The notes beneath the pieces were generated by a model that worked only from the letters and a program-made list of their open reading frames with translations, did no database searches and was not told the DNA's origin. A stretch of DNA of 24,836 nucleotides from Candidatus Marinamargulisbacteria bacterium SCGC AG-343-D04. GTDB taxonomy: Bacteria > Margulisbacteria > Marinamargulisbacteria > GCA-2716485 > GCA-002719695. The DNA lies in contig QFBQ01000023.1 in NCBI GenBank assembly GCA_003265885.1, forward strand, positions 1 through 24,836, written 5' to 3'. A program made the position numbers and the translations under genes. Positions 8,095 to 14,705 of this stretch are shown here, one piece after another. The first letter of the stretch is position 1, and each line of letters begins with the position of its first letter.

Positions 8095-8168
8095 GGCGGT
8101 ATGGCCAAGTGGTAAGGCAGAGGTTTGCAAAACCTTTATCCCCAGTTCGAATCTGGGTGCCGCCTCCA
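8095..8168 (+). tRNA. tRNA-Cys (anticodon GCA), CCA encoded
   Basis: A full cloverleaf can be drawn. The acceptor stem is GGCGGTA with TGCCGCC (one G-T pair) and the D arm is GCC/GGC. The anticodon stem is GAGGT/ACCTT with loop TTGCAAA, so the anticodon is GCA. A 4-base variable loop follows. The T stem is CCCAG/CTGGG with loop TTCGAAT. The discriminator is T, as expected for cysteine tRNAs, followed by genomic CCA at 8166-8168. The parA ATG is only 15 bases after the CCA. Confidence 0.97.
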
Positions 8169-8183
8169 CTAGCTTAAAAACAT

Positions 8184-8978
8184 ATGACAAAAATTATTTC
8201 ATTTGCAAATCAAAAAGGTGGCGTAGGAAAAACTACCTCTACCATTAATGTAGCCTCTAGCCTTGCTTTAGATTCACATAAAGTATTGGTCATAGATATG
8301 GATCCACAAGCTAATCTTACTCAAGTTTTAGCAAGCACAACAGATCATGATTTATCCATTTATGACCTATTAATTCCTTCACAGCACCCACAAAAAAACA
8401 CGATTACATTAAACCAGGTTCTAACAAAAACATATCTAGATAATCTGGATATTTTACCCAGCAACGTCTTACTTAGCTCTGCTGAATTAGACCTTGTCCC
8501 TCTTCATTCCAGAGAAACCGTCTTAAAACGATTGCTAAAAACATATAAAAAAGACCTTGAAAGCTATGATTTCATTCTCATTGATTGCCAGCCTTCTCTA
8601 GGGCTTCTAACCATCAATTCTATTATTGCCTCAGATCATATCATGATTCCCCTTCATGCCGATGTATTTTCTTTAACAGGCTTAGAATTACTTATACAAA
8701 CTGTCGAAAAACTTCAAGAAGTTTTTGAAATAAACTGCACTATTCTTGGATTTTTCTTCACACAAACTCACACAAAAGAAACCCTGTTCAAAGAAGCCTA
8801 TAATTTATGTAAAGAAAATTATAAAAATCAACTTTGCAAAACATATATTAAAAGCAATAGCGCCATCGACCATGCTAACGCAACAGATCAAAGCATACTA
8901 ACCTTTGATAAGAACTCGTCTGCTTCCATAGATTATACTTGTCTAACAAAAGAAATATTAGAAAAACTATCTTTGTAA
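8184..8978 (+). CDS. parA: ParA-family partition/segregation ATPase
   Basis: A deviant-Walker P-loop ATPase that forms gradients on the nucleoid and moves ParB-bound origins or plasmids. The deviant Walker A KGGVGKTT spans residues 11-18 with the signature lysine at 11. DMDPQANLT follows at 38-46 (Walker A'), and ILIDCQPSLG at 131-140 is Walker B. Length is 264 aa, typical of chromosomal (Soj) ParA without an N-terminal HTH. It starts 15 bases after tRNA-Cys with no Shine-Dalgarno, so it is probably made from the same primary transcript. parB follows after 9 bases. Chromosomal versus plasmid type cannot be settled here, but the housekeeping surroundings favour chromosomal. Confidence 0.93.
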   Translation: MTKIISFANQKGGVGKTTSTINVASSLALDSHKVLVIDMDPQANLTQVLASTTDHDLSIYDLLIPSQHPQKNTITLNQVLTKTYLDNLDILPSNVLLSSAELDLVPLHSRETVLKRLLKTYKKDLESYDFILIDCQPSLGLLTINSIIASDHIMIPLHADVFSLTGLELLIQTVEKLQEVFEINCTILGFFFTQTHTKETLFKEAYNLCKENYKNQLCKTYIKSNSAIDHANATDQSILTFDKNSSASIDYTCLTKEILEKLSL

Positions 8979-8987
8979 AACATAGTA

Positions 8988-9743
8988 ATGTTAGAACAAC
9001 ATAGTCTTTTCACTCAAAAATCTCCAATATCTACCAAGAGTGATCTAACCAAAGATCAAATAGAAAAATACGGAGACAAAATCATTATTGATATCCCCCT
9101 TTCTCGCATTATTTCACAACCACAAGTACGTCAATCATTTGAAGAAAAAAATATTAAAGAATTAGCAGAAGATATCGAATTAAAAGGACTCATCCACCCT
9201 ATTACAGTCATGAAACATCCTGAAATAGACGATAAATATATTTTACTGATAGGAGGAAATAGATTTCTAGCCTTCAAATATTTGAATAAACCCTCAATCC
9301 CAAGCATTATCAAAAATTACACAAAAGATGATACCCATTTAGAATTACTCCAACTTGCAGAAAATATGCATCGAACAGATTTAAACACAATAGAACTAGC
9401 AAATGCCATCATGAAAATAAAAGAAAAAACAGGGTATACATTAGCCAATATTGCAAAATTAATTGGAAGAAACGTAGATAGCATCAAACAATATAGTCGA
9501 ATTAGCAAACTTTCCAACAAAGAAAAGGACCACCACATTAAAAATAAATCAACAAAAAATGACATTCTCATCTATTTAGCAAAAAAAGACAAAGAAACTA
9601 TCCACGAATTTTCAGAACCTCTATTTAAGAGTACACAACTAAATCCTTATACAGAAATAAAAAAACCTGATTTAATAAAAAAAATAAAAGAAGCAGAAGA
9701 TTTTTTAAAAATAGCAAAAAAAATAATAAAAGATCGCCCCTAG
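8988..9743 (+). CDS. parB: ParB-family centromere-binding protein
   Basis: CTP-dependent DNA clamp that loads at parS and is moved by ParA. Its N-terminal ParB/Srx domain begins at IPLSRIISQPQVRQSF (about 36-51). It continues with IKELAEDIELKGLIHPI and the CTP-binding boxes as IGGNRFLAF (88-96, in place of the usual GERRxxA) and LAENMHRTDLNTIE (123-136, like ENxQRxDLNPxE). A HTH region follows (YTLANIAKLIGRNVDSIKQY, about 150-169) that would recognise parS. At 251 aa it is slightly short for the family, with a reduced, lysine-rich C-terminus. The GGNR form is more like plasmid or divergent ParBs. It is coupled to parA and convergent with the MFS gene. Confidence 0.9.
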   Translation: MLEQHSLFTQKSPISTKSDLTKDQIEKYGDKIIIDIPLSRIISQPQVRQSFEEKNIKELAEDIELKGLIHPITVMKHPEIDDKYILLIGGNRFLAFKYLNKPSIPSIIKNYTKDDTHLELLQLAENMHRTDLNTIELANAIMKIKEKTGYTLANIAKLIGRNVDSIKQYSRISKLSNKEKDHHIKNKSTKNDILIYLAKKDKETIHEFSEPLFKSTQLNPYTEIKKPDLIKKIKEAEDFLKIAKKIIKDRP

Positions 9744-9762
9744 AAGAATCCTCTTCTCTCGC

Positions 9763-10935
9763 TTACTGATTCACTAAAGATCGGTCTTTCAAGACCATCC
9801 CCCATGCTACACACCCAAGAACAAAGACTGTACATGAAAAAGCCAAATACTCATACCTCAACAAATCAAACGCAACCAAATAAGCTATAATAGGACCTAT
9901 CATTCTACAAATACTTCCAATACTTTCATAAATACCTAAAGCTACACCCCGATTCGATTCACTTAAGTACAAAGAATATAAAGAAGGTAAAAAGGTATTA
10001 ACAAAAGAAAACCCTACAGCCACAAAAGTTAAAAAAACAAGTAACAAAGTCGTAGAACTAGAAATAAACATCCCAAAAAAGCCAATCGATAACAGTCCAC
10101 ACCCCAAAAAAACCAAAAACCCAAGCGAAGAAAAAGATTTCCGCATAAAAATCCCCTGAACTAAAATAGCAATAATGCCCAGATACATAAAAAGAAAACT
10201 ATTTTGTTTAGTACTATAGTTGTACATGTGATCTGTAAAAACAGAAAATGTAACTTCAAAACCAGAGAAAATAATCATATATACAAAATATATCCCACAA
10301 ACCCCCACTATCATTCGATTTTGAATAGACATCAACTGCTTAAAAAAACCAGAAGATTTTTTAGAAACATGTTTTTTCTTTTGAGGCTCCTCCAATAAAA
10401 AAAACGTAAATACAATAGCCAATAACGAAAGCGATGCGGCTACCAAAGACGTTACAAACTGCCCATTCACATCATTATGCAAAAAACCACCTATAGCAGG
10501 GCCTAGAACAAAGCCCAAACCAAACGACATACCAATAACAGCCATTCCCCTAGACCGTGTCTCTTTTGTCGTAATATCTGAAATATAAGCTCTCGCTACA
10601 GCTATATTTCCCCCTGTAAAACCATCCAATAAACGTGCCAATAAAAACAACCAAAAATTGTGCGCATATGCCAAAACAAGATACGATAAAACTGTTCCAC
10701 ACTTACTCAGTATTAAAATTGATTTCCGCCCATAAATATCCGACAAATGCCCCAAAATAGGCGCGGCTATAAACTGAGCAAAAGAAAAAGCCGACATTAA
10801 AATTCCAAGTGAAAAATGATCGATATAAAATTGGGACGCTAATTGAGGTAATACAGGAATAATAAGGCCAAACCCAATAAGTTCTGTAGCTACTATCAAA
10901 AAAACAACAAAAAATGATCGATTTAACGACATCAT
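9763..10935 (-). CDS. MFS transporter, drug-efflux (TetA-like) type
   Basis: A 390-aa inner-membrane proton antiporter-type protein with about 12 membrane helices. The MFS motif A is GHLSDIYGRKS (62-72). The helix 5 region SFGLGFVLGPAIGGFLHN fits motif C (GxxxGPxxGG) of drug:proton antiporters. The loop between helices 6 and 7 is short and basic (EPQKKKHVSKKSS). It resembles the TetA/Bcr branch, but the substrate cannot be read from sequence. Its start overlaps the stop of the upstream 73-aa gene by 4 bases (ATGA), so the two are translationally coupled. Confidence 0.85.
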   Translation of the reverse strand: MMSLNRSFFVVFLIVATELIGFGLIIPVLPQLASQFYIDHFSLGILMSAFSFAQFIAAPILGHLSDIYGRKSILILSKCGTVLSYLVLAYAHNFWLFLLARLLDGFTGGNIAVARAYISDITTKETRSRGMAVIGMSFGLGFVLGPAIGGFLHNDVNGQFVTSLVAASLSLLAIVFTFFLLEEPQKKKHVSKKSSGFFKQLMSIQNRMIVGVCGIYFVYMIIFSGFEVTFSVFTDHMYNYSTKQNSFLFMYLGIIAILVQGIFMRKSFSSLGFLVFLGCGLLSIGFFGMFISSSTTLLLVFLTFVAVGFSFVNTFLPSLYSLYLSESNRGVALGIYESIGSICRMIGPIIAYLVAFDLLRYEYLAFSCTVFVLGCVAWGMVLKDRSLVNQ

Positions 10936-11153
10936 GAAAGTCGAAGTTTATTTAAAATTGCTATAGTACTCGTCTTATAATGACGAGCTAACCCTTCTGT
11001 CGTTTTTCCAAAATGAACTAATTTAACTAATTCTATGAAAGAGATATCGTTCCAAGACTTAGAAAGGAGTCCATCAATCTCTTTTTTCGTTAATTTACGT
11101 TTCTCCACATTGTGAAGACCATAACCTCTTTTTGATGACTGTTTTCTTGACAT
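10932..11153 (-). CDS. Small HTH-like protein (73 aa), putative regulator
   Basis: A small basic protein whose C-terminal third (TTEGLARHYKTSTIAILNKL, about 51-70) reads like a helix-turn-helix: a short helix, a turn at HYKTS, then a recognition-type helix. The N-terminus is Lys/Arg-rich (SRKQSSKRGYG). This could be a DNA-binding regulator of the exporter it overlaps by 4 bases, though the family is not recognised and the HTH call is by eye. It has no Shine-Dalgarno; a -10-like TACACT ends 7 bases before the ATG. It is divergent from the acyl-AMP ligase operon and could influence both sides. Confidence 0.55.
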   Translation of the reverse strand: MSRKQSSKRGYGLHNVEKRKLTKKEIDGLLSKSWNDISFIELVKLVHFGKTTEGLARHYKTSTIAILNKLRLS

Positions 11154-11160
11154 AACTCAA

Positions 11161-11189
11161 AGTGTAAAGGGTTGAACAATTTTTTGCAA
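11161..11189 (-). promoter_or_regulatory. Promoter of the small HTH/MFS unit (leaderless type)
   Basis: On the minus strand TTGCAA (11184-11189) and TACACT (11161-11166) are 17 bases apart, each with a 4/6 match. Seven bases separate the -10 from the ATG at 11151-11153, so the +1 would fall at the start codon. Confidence 0.4.
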
Positions 11190-11300
11190 AAAAATTTTAA
11201 GTTCATTCCCCTAAGTATGTTCAAAATCAGATATATCAACTAACAAATAATAAAAAAACAAGAAAATTAATCATTTCATTCACTCCTCCAAAACATAAAA

Positions 11301-11318
11301 GACAACATTGACAACATT
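11301..11318 (+). repeat. Perfect tandem 9-bp repeat over the operon -35 box
   Basis: GACAACATT occurs twice head to tail (11301-11309 and 11310-11318). The junction creates the TTGACA -35 element at 11308-11313. It could be an activator or repressor site, or chance in AT-rich DNA. Confidence 0.5.
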
Positions 11319-11336
11319 AAGCAATAATGATATTTA
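11308..11336 (+). promoter_or_regulatory. Promoter of the FAAL operon
   Basis: A perfect TTGACA -35 (11308-11313), a 17-base spacer ending in TGa, and TATTTA (11331-11336) as a weak but TG-extended -10. The predicted +1 is near 11343, giving a leader of about 24 bases to the ATG at 11367 without a Shine-Dalgarno. The remaining intergenic DNA (11190-11300) is AT-rich and holds only scattered GAAC/GTTC half-sites. Confidence 0.5.
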
Positions 11337-11366
11337 TATTACAGATCCCTTAATTTATACAAAGCT

Positions 11367-13472
11367 ATGCAAAAAACAGTTATTGTAACTAAGAAAAATA
11401 AAGTTACTTCAAACAGAAAGGAAGATAAACACCTATCTCCCCATACAAATATAGATTCTATCTTATATACACTACGGTATAGATCTATGTTTCAAAAAAA
11501 TGACATGGTATTCGCATGTCTGAATAATCAGTTGGAAATTTCAAGCAAAGAAACCTACTACTCTCTCTTCAATAAAGTACTACAATTCGCATATTTTCTT
11601 AAACACCGCACTCCATCCAAAAATGGAGACAGAGCTTTATTAATTTTTAATAATAGCATTGATTTTATAATCACCTTCCTAGGATGTATGGCCGCAGGGG
11701 TAATCCCCATCCCTTCATATGCACCAAAAAACAATCACCATACGGAACGTTTAAATGCTATTATAGAAAATGCTGGCGCCTCATTTATAATCAGTCATGC
11801 TCCTTATATTTCTAAAATAAACGCAAACCAATCTCGATTCAAATCAATAAATCCAAACCATATACTTGACTTTCAAACAGTACTTCACAAAGACAGCCCA
11901 GCTCTTGAACCACAGGAATTCAGCATTAATGAAATAGCACTCATCCAATATACATCTGCTTCTACAGGGAGTCCTAAAGGAGTAATGGTGACTCAAAAAA
12001 ACATCTTATACAATTGCGAATATATACAAAAAAATGCAAACATTACACACACTAGTAAATGCTTATCTTGGCTGCCAAATTTCCATGACATGGGTTTGGT
12101 TAGTGGATATCTAAAAAATATTTACTGTGGAGTCCCTAGCTACATTCTCTCCACTATGACCTATATCAAATCTCCTTTAACGTGGTTAAATTGTATCAGC
12201 AAATACAAAATCACTCATAGTGGCGCTCCAAACTTTGCATATAACGCATGTACAGAAAAAGAAGCGACAAACTCACTTAACCCACCGTTAGATCTTTCTC
12301 GTTGGATCTGCGCCTACACTGGAGCAGAACCTATACAAGATAGTACATTAAAAAAATTTTCAAAAGCATTCCAAAAACATCAATTCAACCCCACCTCTTT
12401 TTATCCCTGCTATGGACTTGCCGAAGCGACATTAATGGTTACAGGAAAACAACACGACACCCCCTATGTCAGAGATATCGTGCTAGATTTTGCATTGGAA
12501 AAAAACCAAGTCATTTCAACAACAAAACATTCATCAAAATCAAAAATTTTAGTCAGCAGTGGAAAAACTATCTTAGACACCACAATCTTAATAATAAACC
12601 ACAAAACAAATACACCCTCTAAAGAAAACGAGATTGGAGAAATATATATATCTGGTCCTTGTGTAACAAAGGGGTATTGGAACAACCAAAACGAAACTGA
12701 AAAATCATACAAAATAATAAACGGAATCCGTTATGTCAAAACTGGAGATCTAGGCTATTTAAGCCACGATAAAGAACTCTTTGTAACAGGAAGAATTAAA
12801 GACCTCATTATCATCAATGGAACAAATCACTACCCAAGTGATATCGAAAAATCTATCGAATCTGTTCATAAAAATTTTGTAACTGATGGAAGCATCGTAT
12901 TTGAAAAAAGCCCTTCACAATGTGTTTGTATAGTTGAATTAAAAAGAACCTTTATTAAGCATGCAAACACAAAAGAACTTGCAAAAACCATCCAAAAAAC
13001 CATATATGAAAACCACTCCATTACCTTTAAAGACATTCTTTTCACATACCCCTTTTGCAATCCAAAAACATCCAGTGGAAAAAAACAACGATTACAAGCC
13101 AAGAAAAAATATCAGCAAAATGGCTATAAAAAAATAATTAAAGAAAATTCTCCTCTAACGCCTACATTTTCTAATATAGAAGAATCCTCCCCCACTGAAA
13201 AAGCGGTTCTTAATATTTTATCAAAAATATTGAATACTAAGTCTTTAAGTAAAACTAGCAACTTACTCGACATTGGAGCAAATTCCCTTATCTTATTTCA
13301 AATTTCTGATTCTATAGAAAACGAGTTTGGAGTTCAACTCAATCAACATAATTTTTGTTCAAACATATCCGTAAAAGTACTCTCAAAATTTATTGATGAG
13401 GAGCAAAACAGACTCTTATCCTCTTTATCAGTGTCAGAAATAGGTAAAGAGTTGAAAACACTTACAAAATGA
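11367..13472 (+). CDS. Fatty acyl-AMP ligase with C-terminal acyl carrier protein domain
   Basis: Activates a fatty acid with ATP to acyl-AMP and passes it to its own carrier domain. Adenylation motifs are in order: YTSASTGSPKG (195-205, P-loop), SWLPNFHDMGL (234-244), which is characteristic of FAALs, FYPCYGLAEATL (346-357), YVKTGDLGYL (457-466), GRIKD (476-480) and SSGKKQR (about 570-576, catalytic Lys). Residues about 608-685 are an ACP, with the phosphopantetheine serine in LDIGANSLILF near residue 640 (GANSL rather than GxDSL). The total of 701 aa fits FAAL plus one carrier. It is the first gene of the operon, overlapping the next by 4 bases, with a PPTase encoded downstream. The fatty-acid chain length cannot be told. 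Confidence 0.9.
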   Translation: MQKTVIVTKKNKVTSNRKEDKHLSPHTNIDSILYTLRYRSMFQKNDMVFACLNNQLEISSKETYYSLFNKVLQFAYFLKHRTPSKNGDRALLIFNNSIDFIITFLGCMAAGVIPIPSYAPKNNHHTERLNAIIENAGASFIISHAPYISKINANQSRFKSINPNHILDFQTVLHKDSPALEPQEFSINEIALIQYTSASTGSPKGVMVTQKNILYNCEYIQKNANITHTSKCLSWLPNFHDMGLVSGYLKNIYCGVPSYILSTMTYIKSPLTWLNCISKYKITHSGAPNFAYNACTEKEATNSLNPPLDLSRWICAYTGAEPIQDSTLKKFSKAFQKHQFNPTSFYPCYGLAEATLMVTGKQHDTPYVRDIVLDFALEKNQVISTTKHSSKSKILVSSGKTILDTTILIINHKTNTPSKENEIGEIYISGPCVTKGYWNNQNETEKSYKIINGIRYVKTGDLGYLSHDKELFVTGRIKDLIIINGTNHYPSDIEKSIESVHKNFVTDGSIVFEKSPSQCVCIVELKRTFIKHANTKELAKTIQKTIYENHSITFKDILFTYPFCNPKTSSGKKQRLQAKKKYQQNGYKKIIKENSPLTPTFSNIEESSPTEKAVLNILSKILNTKSLSKTSNLLDIGANSLILFQISDSIENEFGVQLNQHNFCSNISVKVLSKFIDEEQNRLLSSLSVSEIGKELKTLTK

Positions 13473-14677
13473 AAACACTTCAGGAATTAACACACCAAGA
13501 AAAAACTAAACTCATTCTAAAACTCAGGAACAATCAGCCTATAATAGAAGAACCCAAGCAAAAAAGCATTATCACCTACTCAAAGCGCGATCTACTAAAC
13601 ATTATTACCTGTAATACCGTCCCTCCTCCTATTTCTTCTACACTAGCCTATATTCCTATTGAAAATCAAAAGGTAGAACAACATTTAAAAACTATTTCAG
13701 ATAATATGCCAATGATAACAACCCTATATAAATGCAAAAAAGGTCATATAGCCTTAATATTACTCCCCATTTCATTTAATGATTTATACAGCAATACAAA
13801 TCAACTAAATTTCATGATTATGAAGGGCCTAGAAATGGCATCATTCATAAAAAGCCAAGTCATATCACTTGCAGGGCTACTTCCTTCTGCAACTCAATAT
13901 GGAAAAACGATTGCAAAAAAATGTGCAGAGATGAATATGCTGCTAACGACTGGTCACGCTACAACTGCCGCAAGCATACTCTTAACACTTGAAAAAGCAC
14001 TCATAGAAAAAAATAAATCCATACAAAATCTCAACGTAACCGTCTTAGGGATGGGGTCAATCGGCCAATCATTTTGCCATTTGCTTTTAGAGAAACACTT
14101 TACTCCCCAAAAACTGACCCTTTGTGATGTGAAATCCTGTGAAAAAATGTTGAACTTGATAAAAAAAGAGTTAGAGTCAAAAAGCTCTGCAGCTATTGAC
14201 ATTTCCGTCTCTGAAAACGACTCCCTTTCTAAAGAAGTATACGAAAGCGACATCATCATCGGAGCAACAAACAAAGCCAATATAATCAATATTAAGCAAT
14301 TAAAAGACGATTGCATTATTTTAGATGATTCAATTCCTCATTGCTTCGATGTAAAAGAAGCCATGACTAAAATGAAGACATCCTCTCTCCTCTGTTCTGA
14401 AGCAGGGATGTTACAAATGCCCTACCCCATCAAAGAATATAGATTTGTTCCCCCAGAATTAAAAAGCATTGAACAGCAACTTCCAGGACTTATTTGGAAA
14501 AGAAAGGAAACAGAAATAACTAGCTGTATTTTATCTGGCTATTTAAATGCTTCTGAAAACATTTCCTCTACTCTTGGCATTCCTCGTAGTAATGTTTCAA
14601 TAGAACACTACCATCTCTTAAAAAAACTAGATATTAAAGCTGCTCCATTTAGACTAGAGGGAATACCTATACCATAA
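13469..14677 (+). CDS. Acyl-ACP reductase-like (AAR-type) NAD(P)-dependent oxidoreductase
   Basis: Resembles cyanobacterial long-chain acyl-ACP reductases, which make fatty aldehydes. GLEMASFIKSQVISLAGLLP (120-139) and LTTGHATTAAS (159-169) parallel the GGF.. and TTGNTHTA segments of those enzymes. NVTVLGMGSIGQSF (189-202) is a Rossmann dinucleotide site, and ILDDSIPHCFD (284-294) matches the later D-x-x-x-P motif. TSCILSGYLNASE (351-363) places Cys353 where the AAR catalytic cysteine (ACFAES) lies. The first about 25 residues (LQELTHQEKTKLILKLRNNQ) look like the short helical linker found next to carrier domains in NRPS/PKS proteins. At 402 aa it is longer than AAR (about 340). Its start overlaps the ligase-ACP stop by 4 bases, fitting a carrier-bound substrate. 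An alternative is another reductase of the shikimate-dehydrogenase-like superfamily. Confidence 0.7.
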   Translation: MKTLQELTHQEKTKLILKLRNNQPIIEEPKQKSIITYSKRDLLNIITCNTVPPPISSTLAYIPIENQKVEQHLKTISDNMPMITTLYKCKKGHIALILLPISFNDLYSNTNQLNFMIMKGLEMASFIKSQVISLAGLLPSATQYGKTIAKKCAEMNMLLTTGHATTAASILLTLEKALIEKNKSIQNLNVTVLGMGSIGQSFCHLLLEKHFTPQKLTLCDVKSCEKMLNLIKKELESKSSAAIDISVSENDSLSKEVYESDIIIGATNKANIINIKQLKDDCIILDDSIPHCFDVKEAMTKMKTSSLLCSEAGMLQMPYPIKEYRFVPPELKSIEQQLPGLIWKRKETEITSCILSGYLNASENISSTLGIPRSNVSIEHYHLLKKLDIKAAPFRLEGIPIP

Positions 14678-14692
14678 TATTCCCAATACATT

Positions 14693-14698
14693 TATAAT
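14693..14698 (+). promoter_or_regulatory. -10 box for an internal promoter before the 7TM phosphatase gene
   Basis: A perfect TATAAT lies in the only real gap of the operon (14678-14705), 7 bases before the ATG at 14706. The -35 region is poor (ATACCA at 14669-14674, 18-base spacing, 3/6). No Shine-Dalgarno is present. It would start a separate leaderless mRNA for the signalling block. Confidence 0.45.
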
Positions 14699-14705
14699 AC
14701 AGACC

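Noticed and set aside
9131..9571. Minus-strand open frames within parB
   Set aside because: Antisense shadows of the parB coding frame.
9742..9757. Hairpin AGAAGA-atcc-TCTTCT between parB and the MFS gene
   Set aside because: The stem is only 6 bp and GC-poor, with no T run directly after it on the plus strand; not called as a terminator.
10203..10220. AGTAC..GTAC as a cyanobacterial-type LexA box
   Set aside because: Spacing is wrong (7 rather than 4 bases between half-sites) and it lies inside the MFS coding region.
12464..14316. Minus-strand open frames within the ligase and reductase genes
   Set aside because: Both host genes have unambiguous domain motifs; the antisense frames have no start signals or recognisable content.
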